This document shows positions 46,867 through 57,279 of a stretch of DNA of 64,000 bases, piece by piece. A model generated the notes under the pieces. That model had not been told where the DNA came from. It searched no databases and saw only the letters and a list, made by a program, of their open reading frames with translations. Positions within the stretch are counted from its first letter, which is position 1. Each line of letters starts with the position of its first letter. A program made the position numbers and the translations under genes. The DNA is from Limosilactobacillus portuensis (GTDB lineage: Bacteria > Bacillota > Bacilli > Lactobacillales > Lactobacillaceae). The stretch spans positions 50,863 through 114,862 of the forward strand of contig NZ_JABUXQ010000004.1 in the NCBI RefSeq assembly GCF_014838735.1, written 5' to 3'.

Positions 46867-48255
46867 GTGGCCAATACTGATAATGATACAATCGCGGCAA
46901 TTTCGACCCCAGTTGGTGAAGGAGGAATCTCGATTATTCGAATTAGCGGTGATGATGCAATCCCTGTTGCACAGAAAATTTATCGGGGTAAGGATCTGAG
47001 TAAGGTACAGACTAATACTATTAACTACGGACACGTTATTGATCCCGATAGTGATGAAGAAGTTGATGAAGTAATGGTTTCGGTAATGCGGGCCCCTCAT
47101 ACCTACACTTGTGAAGATGTAGTTGAAATTAATTGCCATGGTGGGCTGCTTGCAACGAACCGGATCCTTCAGTTGGTATTGAGCTATGGTGCACGAATGG
47201 CCGAACCAGGTGAATTTACTAAGCGGGCATTCTTAAATGGACGGCTTGACCTATCGCAGTCAGAAGCCGTTATGGATTTAATTCGGGCCAAAACAGATAA
47301 ATCAATGAAGGTTGCCTTGAATCAGCTTGATGGGAATCTTTCCCACTTAATTCGAAAGTTACGGAAAGATATTCTGGATGTTTTAGCTCAGGTAGAAGTT
47401 AATATTGATTACCCTGAATATGATGCCGTTGAAGAAATGACAACGAAAATGCTGAAAGAGAAGGCTACGGAAATTCGTCAACGGATTGAAGGGTTGCTGA
47501 AAACGGCAAAGCAGGGAAAGGTTCTTCGTGAAGGACTTGCTACTGCGATTATTGGACGACCAAATGTTGGTAAGTCTAGTTTGCTAAATTCACTATTGCA
47601 CGAAGATAAGGCGATTGTTACTAACGTTGCTGGAACTACTCGTGATGTAATTGAAGAATACGTTAACGTTGATGGGGTACCGCTGAAGTTAATTGATACT
47701 GCTGGAATTCGGGATACTAATGATCAGGTTGAGAAGATCGGGGTTGAACGAAGCCGAAAAGCCCTGGACGCTGCGGATTTAATCTTACTGCTAATTGATA
47801 ATTCGACAGAGTTAACCGCTGAGGATCGGGAACTTTTGGAAGCAACTAAGGATAAGCAACGGATTGTAATTCTAAATAAAACCGATTTGCCGAATAAGGT
47901 TGATCGAAATGAATTGCAGAAGTTAGTTGGAAGCGATAAGCTGATTGAAACATCAATCGTTAAGAACGAGGGAATGAGTCAGCTAGGTGAGACCATTAGC
48001 AAGATGTTCTTTGAAGAAGGAATTGAAAATAATCAAAACAGTGTAATGGTAACGAACGCTCGTCACATTGGGCTATTACACCAAGTAGATGATGCTCTTG
48101 GCGATGTGCTGAAAGGGATTGCTGCGGGGATGCCCGTTGATTTAGTCCAGATTGACATGACGCGTTGCTGGGACTTGCTTGGTGAGATTACTGGCGATAG
48201 CTACCAAGATGAACTACTAGATCAACTCTTTAGTCAATTCTGTTTAGGAAAGTAG
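46867..48255 (+). CDS. mnmE: tRNA modification GTPase MnmE
   Basis: 462 residues with GTG start after AAAGGAG. An N-terminal formyl-THF-binding domain, a helical domain, and an inserted G domain with G1 GRPNVGKS (230-237), G3 DTAGI and G4 NKTDL; the end FCLGK holds the catalytic Cys. With MnmG it adds (carboxymethyl)aminomethyl at wobble U34 of certain tRNAs, including tRNA-Lys, Glu and Gln of the two-codon boxes. mnmG follows after 10 bases. Confidence 0.97.
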   Translation: MANTDNDTIAAISTPVGEGGISIIRISGDDAIPVAQKIYRGKDLSKVQTNTINYGHVIDPDSDEEVDEVMVSVMRAPHTYTCEDVVEINCHGGLLATNRILQLVLSYGARMAEPGEFTKRAFLNGRLDLSQSEAVMDLIRAKTDKSMKVALNQLDGNLSHLIRKLRKDILDVLAQVEVNIDYPEYDAVEEMTTKMLKEKATEIRQRIEGLLKTAKQGKVLREGLATAIIGRPNVGKSSLLNSLLHEDKAIVTNVAGTTRDVIEEYVNVDGVPLKLIDTAGIRDTNDQVEKIGVERSRKALDAADLILLLIDNSTELTAEDRELLEATKDKQRIVILNKTDLPNKVDRNELQKLVGSDKLIETSIVKNEGMSQLGETISKMFFEEGIENNQNSVMVTNARHIGLLHQVDDALGDVLKGIAAGMPVDLVQIDMTRCWDLLGEITGDSYQDELLDQLFSQFCLGK

Positions 48256-48265
48256 GAGGAAGAAA

Positions 48266-50164
48266 ATGCAAACAAGCGAAGCAATTCAGTACGATAGCGA
48301 CAACTATGATGTAATTGTCGTTGGTGCTGGTCACGCGGGAAGTGAGGCTGCCCTTGCTGCTGCGCGCATGGGGAATAAAACCCTTTTAGTCACTATTAAT
48401 CTTGACATGGTCGCATTTATGCCATGTAACCCTTCCGTGGGGGGACCAGCTAAGGGAATCGTGGTCCGAGAAATTGATGCTCTTGGTGGCGAAATGGGAC
48501 ATAACATTGATAAGACATATGTTCAAATGCGAATGCTTAACACCGGGAAGGGACCTGCCGTGCGAGCATTACGGGCACAAGCTGACAAGCACGCTTACCA
48601 CCGTTCAATGAAGGAAACAATTGAGAAGCAACCAAACCTAGATCTTCGACAAGCAACTGTTGATCAATTAATTGTTGAGGATGGCGTTTGTAAAGGAGTA
48701 ATTACTAACACTGGTGCTCGTTACCACGCTAAGACAGTTGTTCTAACCGTGGGAACAGCAGCACGAGGAAAGATTATCATCGGTGAACTCCAGTACGAAT
48801 CAGGACCAAATAATTCTAAGTCAGCAGTAAAACTTTCTGAAAACCTGGAATCATTAGGTCTTGATCTTGAGCGATTTAAGACCGGGACACCGCCACGGAT
48901 TAACGGAAATACGATTCACTATGACGAAACTGAGGAACAACCTGGTGATAAGACAGTTCATCACTTCAGTTTTGATACACCAGATGATCACTACCTACCA
49001 TTAAGTGAGCAAATTTCTTGCTGGTTGACATATACTAATCCAGGCACGCATAAATTAATTCGGGATAATCTTGATCGGGCCCCAATGTTCTCTGGGGTAA
49101 TTAAAGGTGTTGGTCCACGGTATTGTCCATCAATTGAAGATAAGATTGTTCGGTTTGCGGATAAGAGTCGTCACCAAATCTTTCTTGAACCAGAAGGCCG
49201 GGATACTGATGAATGGTATGTTGACGGATTATCAACTTCCATGCCAGAAGAAATTCAACAAAAGATTTTGCATTCTGTGAAGGGACTTGAAGATGCTCAA
49301 TTAATGCGTCCTGGATACGCAATTGAATATGATGTCGTTGCCCCATACCAACTTCATCCAACCCTAGAAACAAAGCTGGTTAAGAACCTTTATACAGCTG
49401 GACAAACTAACGGAACTTCAGGTTATGAAGAAGCTGCTGGTCAGGGGCTGATTGCCGGAATCAATGCTGGATTACGAGCTCTTGGCAAAAAACCATTTAT
49501 CCTTAAGCGGTCAGATGCTTACATTGGGGTAATGATTGATGACCTAGTAACTAAGGGGACTAAGGAACCATATCGGCTATTAACTAGTCGGGCGGAATAT
49601 CGCTTAATTCTTCGTCATGATAATGCCGACTTCCGGTTGATGGGAAAAGGCCACGAAATTGGCTTAGTAAGTGATGAACGCTACGCTAAGATGCAAAAGA
49701 AGGAAGAGCAGGTTCAAAATGAAATTGCTCGGTTAAAGAATGAAAAGCTTAAGCCAAATAACGATGAAGTTAACCAATTTATTGAAGCACACGGTGATAA
49801 TCGGTTGAAGGATGCGATTACAGCGGCTGACTTTATTAAACGTCCATATGTTGATTATGAAACGTTAATGAAGTTTATCCCGGCTCCAGCTGAAAAGCTC
49901 GATCGTCATGTAATTGAACAAGTAGAAATTCAATTAAAGTATGCCGGTTATATTAAGAAGGAAGAAGAAAAGGTTGCCCGGTTAAAGCGAATGGAAGCAA
50001 AGCGGATTCCTGCCAATATTGATTATGAAAAGATCGATGGCTTGGCAACTGAGGGACGGCAAAAGCTTGAGAAAATTCGCCCAGAAACGCTCGCTCAAGC
50101 TTCACGAATTAGTGGGGTCAATCCTGCCGACTTAGCGATTTTAAGTGTTTATATTCGGAAATAA
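48266..50164 (+). CDS. mnmG: tRNA uridine 5-carboxymethylaminomethyl modification enzyme MnmG (GidA)
   Basis: 632 residues; FAD-binding loop [10 protein letters not shown] (about 17-26), conserved [12 protein letters not shown] (about 53-64) and TGTPPRI, C-terminal helical domain that binds MnmE. Part of the MnmEG complex. GGAGGAA precedes the ATG. The usual downstream neighbours (rsmG, noc, parA, parB) are absent here; instead a Noc-like site and a terminator follow. Confidence 0.97.
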   Translation: MQTSEAIQYDSDNYDVIVVGAGHAGSEAALAAARMGNKTLLVTINLDMVAFMPCNPSVGGPAKGIVVREIDALGGEMGHNIDKTYVQMRMLNTGKGPAVRALRAQADKHAYHRSMKETIEKQPNLDLRQATVDQLIVEDGVCKGVITNTGARYHAKTVVLTVGTAARGKIIIGELQYESGPNNSKSAVKLSENLESLGLDLERFKTGTPPRINGNTIHYDETEEQPGDKTVHHFSFDTPDDHYLPLSEQISCWLTYTNPGTHKLIRDNLDRAPMFSGVIKGVGPRYCPSIEDKIVRFADKSRHQIFLEPEGRDTDEWYVDGLSTSMPEEIQQKILHSVKGLEDAQLMRPGYAIEYDVVAPYQLHPTLETKLVKNLYTAGQTNGTSGYEEAAGQGLIAGINAGLRALGKKPFILKRSDAYIGVMIDDLVTKGTKEPYRLLTSRAEYRLILRHDNADFRLMGKGHEIGLVSDERYAKMQKKEEQVQNEIARLKNEKLKPNNDEVNQFIEAHGDNRLKDAITAADFIKRPYVDYETLMKFIPAPAEKLDRHVIEQVEIQLKYAGYIKKEEEKVARLKRMEAKRIPANIDYEKIDGLATEGRQKLEKIRPETLAQASRISGVNPADLAILSVYIRK

Positions 50165-50168
50165 GATT

Positions 50169-50182
50169 ATTTCCCGGGAAAT
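50169..50182. promoter_or_regulatory. perfect Noc-binding site palindrome
   Basis: ATTTCCCGGGAAAT, identical to the 14-base B. subtilis Noc-binding consensus, five bases after the mnmG stop codon. Confidence 0.65.
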
Positions 50183-50198
50183 TAAATTACAGAAAATG

Positions 50199-50243
50199 AA
50201 GTGAGACGAAGTTAAAGTTAAATTTGACTTACGCCTCACTTTA
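50199..50243 (+). terminator. mnmEG terminator
   Basis: AAGTGAG and CTCACTT pair around an imperfect inner stem (AAGT/ACTT), followed by TATT. Confidence 0.7.
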
Positions 50244-50313
50244 TTCCATTTACAAACATTCTGAGAATCGCTATACTGAAGATTGATTTAAAAAGCAAAC
50301 GAGGCAAGTAGAG

Positions 50314-51555
50314 ATGAGTGAAAAAGTTAATCAGACCCGTCAGGATTTTCAACCAATCCTTTTAGGGACAGATTTTAATTGTTACGGAATGGCACGGTCA
50401 TTCTATCAACAATATGGTATTAAGAGTATTGCCTATGGGGTAATGCATATGGCGCCAACCCGCTATACCAAGTTAGTGGATGTTCATGTTATTGAAGGGT
50501 TCAATGAAGATCCGGTCTTCATTGAAACAATGCGTAAAATTGCAGTTAACCTTGATCCGAAGAAGAAATACCTGCTTCTTTCTTGTGGGGATGGTTATAC
50601 TGAATTAATTGCTAAACACTTGGATGAATTAAAGGAACACTTTATTTGTCCGTATGTTGATGCAGACTTGTTTAATAAGCTGGGGACGAAGGAAACGTTC
50701 TATGAAGCGGCTGAAAAGTACGGTTTACCATACCCCAAGACGAAGATTATTACTAAAGAAGAAGTTGAATCTGGTAAGGCGATTGAATTACCATTTGATT
50801 TTCCAATTGCCCTAAAGCCTTCTGATAGTGTGGAATGGCTTGACGTTCAGTTCGAGGGACGGAAGAAAGCCTATGTTTTAGATAGTCGTGAGCAGTTTGA
50901 TGAACTGATGCCTAAGATTTACAAGGCTGGTTATACCGGGAAGATGATTGCGCAGGACTTTATCCCTGGTGATGACTCTAACATGCGGACTGTCAATGCC
51001 TACGTTGATTCTAACCATAATGTTCGGATGATTAGTCTTGCACACCCGTTATTAGAAGATCCATCGCCAGTTGCGGTTGGTAACTACATGGTAATCTTGC
51101 CAGAAAAAGACATGGCAATTTACAAGACGATTCAAAAGTTCTTGGAAGAAGTAAAGTACGTTGGTTTTGCTGATTTTGATATGAAATACGATCGGCGGGA
51201 TAAGCAATTTAAGATTTTTGAAATCAATCTTCGCCAAGGCCGGAGTAGTTACTACTGTACTTTAAATGGCTATAATCTGGCTAAGTATGTGGTTGATGAT
51301 GTAATTGATCATAAGCCGTTCACTGGTACCGATTATGCTGAAGGAAACAAGTTATGGTTGAATGCACCGAAGAAAGTTTTCTATCAGTATGCTAAAGAAA
51401 ACGAGTATAAGGAAAAGGCCAAGAAGTTACTGGAGGCAGGACAGTGGGGAACGACTGCCTTTGACAAGAATGATAGTTTAAAACAACGTTTGTTAATGCA
51501 TTATTCTTTCTGGCTAATTAATAAAAATTATCAAAAATACTTTGTCCAACGTTAA
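50314..51555 (+). CDS. D-aspartate ligase (ATP-grasp) for the peptidoglycan cross-bridge
   Basis: 413 residues of the ATP-grasp superfamily. The N-terminal QPILLGTDFNCYGMARSFY and PTRYTKLVDVHVIEGFNEDP resemble Enterococcus faecium Aslfm, which attaches D-Asp to the side-chain amine of the L-Lys in the peptidoglycan precursor. The ATP-grasp motifs PIALKPSDS and IFEINLRQGRSSYY are present. The next gene is an amidotransferase and the next MurE, which fits D-Asp addition followed by amidation to D-Asn. L. reuteri-group walls are of the A4-alpha type with D-Asp. The racemase that makes D-Asp is not in the window. Confidence 0.87.
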   Translation: MSEKVNQTRQDFQPILLGTDFNCYGMARSFYQQYGIKSIAYGVMHMAPTRYTKLVDVHVIEGFNEDPVFIETMRKIAVNLDPKKKYLLLSCGDGYTELIAKHLDELKEHFICPYVDADLFNKLGTKETFYEAAEKYGLPYPKTKIITKEEVESGKAIELPFDFPIALKPSDSVEWLDVQFEGRKKAYVLDSREQFDELMPKIYKAGYTGKMIAQDFIPGDDSNMRTVNAYVDSNHNVRMISLAHPLLEDPSPVAVGNYMVILPEKDMAIYKTIQKFLEEVKYVGFADFDMKYDRRDKQFKIFEINLRQGRSSYYCTLNGYNLAKYVVDDVIDHKPFTGTDYAEGNKLWLNAPKKVFYQYAKENEYKEKAKKLLEAGQWGTTAFDKNDSLKQRLLMHYSFWLINKNYQKYFVQR

Positions 51556-51572
51556 GCAAAGGAGTATTTAAT

Positions 51573-53480
51573 ATGTGTGGAATTGTAGCATTCGTTGATA
51601 ACGAAGATCCAAAGGTTAAAGATAGCCTAATTCGTAAAATGAAGAACCGGATTATTCACCGGGGACCCGACTCAGAGGGCCAATACGTAGATGAAAATGT
51701 TGCCCTTGGATTTCGGCGGTTAAGTTTTATTGACGTTAAGAGTGGTAATCAACCAATCTTTAACGAAGACAATAGTATGGCTATTGAGTTTAATGGTGAA
51801 ATTTATAACTTTAAGGAATTACGGGAAGAATTAATCGACTTAGGTCACACTTTTAAAACCCATGCCGATACCGAAGTAATTTTGCATGGTTATGAACAAT
51901 GGGGTGACGATGTCCTAAAACGTCTTCGGGGAATGTTTGCCTTCGTAATTTGGGACTTTAAAAACAAGGATATGTTTGGTGCCCGGGATCATTTTGGGAT
52001 TAAGCCACTCTACTACGGGAAGATGAACGGGACTTTCTTTGTTGGGTCTGAAATTAAGGCATTTATTGATCACCCGCACTTTGACAAGGAGCTAAATAAG
52101 AACGCCTTAAAACCTTACATGACGTTCCAGTATTCAGCAACTCAGGAAACATTCTTCAAGGGAATTTACAAGTTGCCAGAAGGACACTGCTTCCACTATC
52201 AAGATGGCCAATTCAATATGAAGGAATACTGGGATGCTGATTTTGATCCTAAAGATGAAGGCTTCGATAAGGCAGTCGATAACATTGAAGATATCGTAAC
52301 GGATTCGGTTAAGGCCCACTCATTTGCTGATAAGGGGATCAAGGTTGGTTCATTCCTTTCGGCAGGGGTTGATTCTAGTTACGTGACTGCAATGATGCGG
52401 CCAGATAATACATTCTCAATTGGGTTTGATAGTACCTACGATGAAACTAAGCAAGCGCGGGAATTAGCTGCTAAGCTTAACTTAAAGAATACCGATGCTA
52501 AGCTGACAAACGAGGAAGCTTTCCATACATTCCCATTAATTCAGTACTACCTGGATGAACCTGATTCAAATCCATCAGTTATTCCGTTGTACTTCTTAAC
52601 TCGCCTTGCCAAGGAAAATGGCTACAAGGCGATGCTTTCTGGTGAAGGGGCTGATGAATTATTCGCGGGTTACATCGATTACGGATTTAACTCTAATTCA
52701 ATGCTGATTCGGTGGTTTACTGACAAGCTTCGTGAATTGCCTCAAGAAAAGCGGTACAAGATTGCTAAGTGGCTTGATGGCAAGCACTTCCACGGTCAAT
52801 TACACATGTTCCGGGCATTAGCTCCAGTTCGTGAATCCAAGTTTATCGGTCAAGCCTACATTTTCTCGCCAGAAGAAGCAGCTGATGTTCTTCAAGAGAA
52901 GTATAATTGCGGACCAACGATTGATGACATCATCGATCCAATTCTAAAGAATGTTGAAGACAAGGATATTGATGAAGTTGCCAAGAAACAATACCTTGAT
53001 ATTCACAAGTTTATGCCTGGTGACATTTGTTTGAAGGCGGATAAGATGAGTATGGCTAACTCACTCGAACTTCGGGTACCGTTACTGGATCGTGAAGTAA
53101 TGCGGGTTGCTGGTCATACACCAACCAAGTACCTCTTCAACCGTCACGGAACCAAGTGGGCCTTCCGGATGGCCGCTAACCGTCACCTTCCAGAAGAATG
53201 GGCAACGCGGCCAAAGATGGGCTTCCCAGTTCCGGTTCGGGCATGGTTACGAGAAAAGAAGTACTACGAAGAAGTTCGTGAACTCTTTGAACAAGACTTT
53301 GTTAAGGAATTCTTTGATCAAGATAAGATTTTGAAGTTGCTTGATGATAACTTTAACGACAAGATTGATGGTCGACGGAAGATCTGGACTATTTACACCT
53401 TCTTGGTATGGTACAAGCAATACTTTATCGACGACTTTATCCCTGAAGAAGTTAAGAAACTTGACGAGGTGGCTGAATAA
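51573..53480 (+). CDS. asnB: glutamine-dependent asparagine synthase-like amidotransferase (AsnB/AsnH type)
   Basis: 635 residues with Cys2 as N-terminal nucleophile (MCGIVAFVDN) of the class II glutaminase domain and a synthetase domain with the PP-loop SAGVDSS (about 265-271). AsnB-family enzymes make Asn, but Firmicute members can amidate wall precursors: L. lactis AsnH converts cross-bridge D-Asp to D-Asn, and B. subtilis AsnB amidates meso-DAP. Its place between a D-Asp ligase and murE strongly suggests the wall role here. It is joined to both: 17 bases after the ligase, and murE starts at the next base after its stop. Confidence 0.88.
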   Translation: MCGIVAFVDNEDPKVKDSLIRKMKNRIIHRGPDSEGQYVDENVALGFRRLSFIDVKSGNQPIFNEDNSMAIEFNGEIYNFKELREELIDLGHTFKTHADTEVILHGYEQWGDDVLKRLRGMFAFVIWDFKNKDMFGARDHFGIKPLYYGKMNGTFFVGSEIKAFIDHPHFDKELNKNALKPYMTFQYSATQETFFKGIYKLPEGHCFHYQDGQFNMKEYWDADFDPKDEGFDKAVDNIEDIVTDSVKAHSFADKGIKVGSFLSAGVDSSYVTAMMRPDNTFSIGFDSTYDETKQARELAAKLNLKNTDAKLTNEEAFHTFPLIQYYLDEPDSNPSVIPLYFLTRLAKENGYKAMLSGEGADELFAGYIDYGFNSNSMLIRWFTDKLRELPQEKRYKIAKWLDGKHFHGQLHMFRALAPVRESKFIGQAYIFSPEEAADVLQEKYNCGPTIDDIIDPILKNVEDKDIDEVAKKQYLDIHKFMPGDICLKADKMSMANSLELRVPLLDREVMRVAGHTPTKYLFNRHGTKWAFRMAANRHLPEEWATRPKMGFPVPVRAWLREKKYYEEVRELFEQDFVKEFFDQDKILKLLDDNFNDKIDGRRKIWTIYTFLVWYKQYFIDDFIPEEVKKLDEVAE

Positions 53481-55019
53481 ATGCTCACACTAAAGGAAAT
53501 CACTGATTTACTCAAAGAAAATGGTCTTTATAAGGAAATCATTATTGACGGTGACTGGTATTATACCGTGCCAGAAAAAGCGGCTCGCGCTGAAGTTACC
53601 GACCTATCCTATGACTCGCGGAAAGTCAGTGATGGCACCCTGTTTTTCTGTAAGGGGTTAAAGTTTAATCCTGAATATTTGGCAAGTGCCATTAAGGAAG
53701 GGGCAACTGTAGCGATCTCAGAGCTTGTTTATACTGACAAGTTAGATCAAGAAGCGCAATCAACGCCACAAATTATTGTTACTGATGTTCAGAAGGCGAT
53801 GGCAGTGGTTGCTCGTCATTTCTATGGTTGTCCTGATGAAAAACTTGAATTAATCGGCTTCACGGGGACTAAGGGGAAGACCACTTCGGTTTACTTTACT
53901 CGTCATATTTTGGCTCACGAGTTTGGTCCGGTAGTGGGACAATTCTCATCGATTGATGAATGTGTAGATGGTAAAAACTTTATTGAAGCTCACCTAACCA
54001 CGCCAGAATCATTGGATCTTTTTCGAATGATGAAAGAAGCTGTTGATAACGGGATGAAGTACTTGGCAATGGAAGTTTCTAGCCAAGCATATAAGAAGTC
54101 CCGGGTTTATGGCCTTCACTTTAATATCGGGGTTTTCTTGAATATTTCTCCAGATCACATTAGTCCTGTGGAACACCCAACCTTTGACGATTATTTGTGG
54201 TGCAAGAGTCAGATTATCGTGAATAGTGATACCGTGATTTTGAATCGGGATATGGACTATTACGAATTACTAGCTCAAAAAGCCCATGAATTAGGGAAAA
54301 AGTTGATTACATTCGGTAGTGACGAAAGCGATGCAGACTATCGTTATCATGGCAAGGACCATGGTTACTTTGACGTATCAACGCATAATGATAACTTGCC
54401 TGAAGTTACTGGTGAATTCCGCGTCATGATTCCGGGACACTTTAACTACAGTAACGCGTTAGCCGCAATTACGGTGAGTGCGCAACTTAAGGATGATACT
54501 AGTGATTTTGCTCAGGGATTGAAGGAAACTAAGGTCCCAGGTCGAATGGAATTTTTGAAGAATGATGCCGGAATGGTTGCCTGTGTTGATTACGCTCATA
54601 ATTACTTGAGTTTATCCGAAAGCTTTAAGTTTATGAAGCATGAGTATCCTAATGGCCGGTTGATCGTTGTGATCGGTGCTGCTGGTGGTAAAGCAGAATC
54701 ACGCCGAAAAGATATTGGTCGGGCACTTTCTGAATATGCTGATGTTGCAATTTTAACGAGCGAAGATAACTTCTTTGAAGATCCGCATCACATTGATGAA
54801 GCGATCAAGGAGCATATTACTAACCCAAACGTTAAGGTAATTATTAATGTTGATCGGGTGGCAGCAATTAAGCAGGCATTTGAGATGGCCAAACCTGGCG
54901 ATGCAATGTTTATGGCTGCTAAGGGTCGAGAACAATTCATGCACGAAAAGGGACGAGATATTCCTTATGTTGGCGATTATCAATTGTCACAAAAGCTAAT
55001 GAAAGAGTATGATAAATAG
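53481..55019 (+). CDS. murE: UDP-N-acetylmuramoyl-tripeptide synthetase MurE, diamino acid other than mDAP
   Basis: 512 residues of the Mur ligases: ATP loop FTGTKGKTTS (about 128-137), central domain with SSQAYKKSRVYGL and a C-terminal domain. Where mDAP-adding MurE has DNPR, this protein reads SEDNFFEDPH, which points to L-Lys (or L-Orn, as in L. fermentum). It adds the third residue of the stem peptide, onto which the upstream D-Asp ligase builds. The ATG directly follows the asnB stop, so translation is coupled. Confidence 0.92.
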   Translation: MLTLKEITDLLKENGLYKEIIIDGDWYYTVPEKAARAEVTDLSYDSRKVSDGTLFFCKGLKFNPEYLASAIKEGATVAISELVYTDKLDQEAQSTPQIIVTDVQKAMAVVARHFYGCPDEKLELIGFTGTKGKTTSVYFTRHILAHEFGPVVGQFSSIDECVDGKNFIEAHLTTPESLDLFRMMKEAVDNGMKYLAMEVSSQAYKKSRVYGLHFNIGVFLNISPDHISPVEHPTFDDYLWCKSQIIVNSDTVILNRDMDYYELLAQKAHELGKKLITFGSDESDADYRYHGKDHGYFDVSTHNDNLPEVTGEFRVMIPGHFNYSNALAAITVSAQLKDDTSDFAQGLKETKVPGRMEFLKNDAGMVACVDYAHNYLSLSESFKFMKHEYPNGRLIVVIGAAGGKAESRRKDIGRALSEYADVAILTSEDNFFEDPHHIDEAIKEHITNPNVKVIINVDRVAAIKQAFEMAKPGDAMFMAAKGREQFMHEKGRDIPYVGDYQLSQKLMKEYDK

Positions 55020-55094
55020 TTGAGTATGATAATTACTTTTATGGTAAACTTTTCTTAGCTTGATAATGATTTTGAAATCGAGGGATAATAGGTA

Positions 55095-55700
55095 ATGAAA
55101 GCATTTCGTCAAACGATGAGCTGGGTAATCCCAATTGTGATTGGGTTGTTAATCGCCTTGCTGATCAAACAATTCTTATTCCAAATTGTGCGGGTTGATG
55201 GGCCGTCAATGTTGCCTAACTTACAAAATAATGAACGGGTTTTCTGTTTAAAAACCGCAAAGATCCATCGTGGGAGTGTCATTGTCTTTGATGCTAACGG
55301 AGTAGATCCGCAAGTAGCTACCAAGACAGACTATGTTAAGCGAGTAATTGGTGTTCCTGGTGATACTGTTCGTTCCGCAAATGGTAATATTTATGTTAAC
55401 GGACGAAAAGTTAACCAAAATTACATTAACAATACCCAACGGACTTCTGGGACCGGTAATTGGACACTAAAGAGTATCTCAGTTCAAAATAACTGGCTAC
55501 GAGATAGTGGTGCAACAAAGGTGCCAAAAGGTCAATATTTTGTTCTTGGTGATCACCGGAGCGTTTCTAATGATGGTCGTTATTGGGGATTCGTACCAAA
55601 GAGCAAGATCGATGGTGTTGTTAAGGTGCCTTCTTGGACTGGAACTGCCACAACTCGGTATAACGTCAACCAGGAGTGGAAGCATTACTGGGCAAATTAA
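55095..55700 (+). CDS. lepB: type I signal peptidase
   Basis: 201 residues with one N-terminal membrane helix (about 10-30), catalytic Ser38 in DGPSMLPNL and Lys82 in DYVKRVIGVPGD, and the GDHRSVSNDGRYWG box D/E. It removes signal peptides of exported proteins. Monocistronic, 75 bases after murE, with a terminator behind. Confidence 0.95.
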   Translation: MKAFRQTMSWVIPIVIGLLIALLIKQFLFQIVRVDGPSMLPNLQNNERVFCLKTAKIHRGSVIVFDANGVDPQVATKTDYVKRVIGVPGDTVRSANGNIYVNGRKVNQNYINNTQRTSGTGNWTLKSISVQNNWLRDSGATKVPKGQYFVLGDHRSVSNDGRYWGFVPKSKIDGVVKVPSWTGTATTRYNVNQEWKHYWAN

Positions 55701-55744
55701 AGCGCAGTACCAACCTAGTTGAATTAGAAAAAGTAAAAATTCAT

Positions 55745-55798
55745 AAACTGTTCTAAAGATTCTGGTGAAAGACTAGTATTTTTAGGACAGTTTTTTTA
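55745..55798 (+). terminator. lepB terminator
   Basis: AAACTGTTCTAAA pairs with TTTAGGACAGTTT, followed by seven T in total. Confidence 0.85.
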
Positions 55799-55912
55799 TC
55801 CTAATTGAAGTAAGAAAAGGGGATCGAACTAGCTTGTTTAGTTCTACCTACTATCTTTGAAATATTAAAGAGGGCGAGTTAATTCCTAGCTTTGCCTAAT
55901 AGGAGAATAACA

Positions 55913-56917
55913 ATGCGTTCAAAAAAATTATCAACAATTCTATTAACATCGACGTTAACAATGGCCTTAGCAGCGACTCCTGTTTCCCAGGTTATTGTTC
56001 ATGCGGATGGCCAGGTAGCAACAAGAACCAGTTCTACTTCTTCTACCCAAACGCATACATTGAATAAGTCATATGTTGTTTATGGTGCGGGGGCTGCGGA
56101 TAAGGATGAGCTGAGTAATATTCTGGGTGTTAACAATGATTTCACAACGCTTACAGCTACCGCTAGCGATTACCAAAAGTATATTAACGCTAACGATTCG
56201 ACAACTAACGCAGCAATGGTTAGTTCAGTATCAATTGTGCCAACCGATCCTGGATCTGGAGTAAAAGTGAACGTTAAGAAATTTAATGGTCAGAGTAATA
56301 TTACCAAGGTGACCGCTCAGCAATATGCGATGGTAGCGCAAATGGCCGGAGTAACGGATGTGACAATTACAGTCTCGGCTAATCGTCCGGTATCTGGAGA
56401 ATCAGCACTTACGGGAGTATACAAGGCGCTGAGTGAGGATGGAATTAACTTAAACAATCAAAATACCCAATCAGCCAACCAGATGTTAAGTGCCACTAAT
56501 GATGCAATTGATGCCAACAAGAACGATAGTAGTTATCCGGGAAAGTTAATGGCTGCGGTTGGTGACACAACTAAACAAATTAATAAGCAAAAGCGGCAAG
56601 GGGAGCAGCCAACCCAGGTTCAAATTGAAAATATCCTAAATCAAAACCTAAAGAAGCAAAATATTTACAACGAAACCAAGAACCACACAACCACGATTAT
56701 TAATGCGTTGGTCCAATTCAATAATGCACCAATCAGTTCAAGCAAGGATTATAGTTCTCACGTTACTGATACGATCAACAATGTTAAGAATTCCACGGGC
56801 GATATGATGAATAAAGCAAAGCAGTTCTTAAATTCAAAGGATGGTAAAGCTGCCCAGCAACAGGCTCAATCTTGGTGGGAACGCTTTGTGAACTGGATTC
56901 AAGGATTTTTCAACTAA
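55913..56917 (+). CDS. secreted DUF1002 protein
   Basis: 334 residues from ATG 55913, which has AGGAGA seven bases before it. A signal peptide (MRSKKLSTILLTSTLTMALA, cleavage probably after VHA) precedes a DUF1002 domain beginning YVVYGAGAADKDELSNILGV, then helical Gln/Asn-rich segments. Family function is unknown. It ends QSWWERFVNWIQGFFN, an amphipathic aromatic tail. Monocistronic; the T-box promoter starts just 5 bases after the stop. Confidence 0.85.
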   Translation: MRSKKLSTILLTSTLTMALAATPVSQVIVHADGQVATRTSSTSSTQTHTLNKSYVVYGAGAADKDELSNILGVNNDFTTLTATASDYQKYINANDSTTNAAMVSSVSIVPTDPGSGVKVNVKKFNGQSNITKVTAQQYAMVAQMAGVTDVTITVSANRPVSGESALTGVYKALSEDGINLNNQNTQSANQMLSATNDAIDANKNDSSYPGKLMAAVGDTTKQINKQKRQGEQPTQVQIENILNQNLKKQNIYNETKNHTTTIINALVQFNNAPISSSKDYSSHVTDTINNVKNSTGDMMNKAKQFLNSKDGKAAQQQAQSWWERFVNWIQGFFN

Positions 56918-56921
56918 AGGA

Positions 56922-56950
56922 TTGACGAACAGGAACGGCTTCTGTATATT
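56922..56950 (+). promoter_or_regulatory. promoter of the brnQ T-box leader
   Basis: TTGACG (56922-56927), exact 17-base spacer, TATATT (56945-56950). Confidence 0.8.
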
Positions 56951-56956
56951 AATAAC

Positions 56957-57234
56957 CGGTAGTTAACGGTTAAAAACACAATGAGTAGGAGAGTAACCTT
57001 TTACTGGTCAGTATTAGCGACCCTGAATGAGTGCAAGCGGGGATGACTGGTTTTAGGTGAAGGTAACCTATGAGTGGTCAGGGCGACGAAGTGAAGTCCT
57101 GATCGGGAGCGCCCGTTACAGCGTCAGCGTATTTATGTACGGAATGAGACATTATTAGTGATAATAATTGTAAATTAAAGGTGGTAACACGCTCTGGCGT
57201 CCTTTAAGCATTAATGCTTAAAGGACGCTTTTTT
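56957..57234 (+). ncRNA. T-box riboswitch leader of brnQ
   Basis: About 278 bases of leader. The antiterminator/T-box AAAGGTGGTAACACG (57177-57191) is followed by the terminator hairpin GCGTCCTTTAAGCATT/AATGCTTAAAGGACGC (57197-57228) and TTTTTT; GGTGGT pairs with an uncharged NCCA end. Upstream are the stem I elements AGTGCAAGCGGGG and GGTGAAGGTAACC. The specifier is not certain: CTA (57068-57070), directly before TGAG, would mean tRNA-Leu, which suits a branched-chain amino acid carrier. Confidence 0.85.
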
Positions 57235-57279
57235 CAATCGTTAATGATTAAGAGTGATTTATTTTGGGGGAAATAAAAA

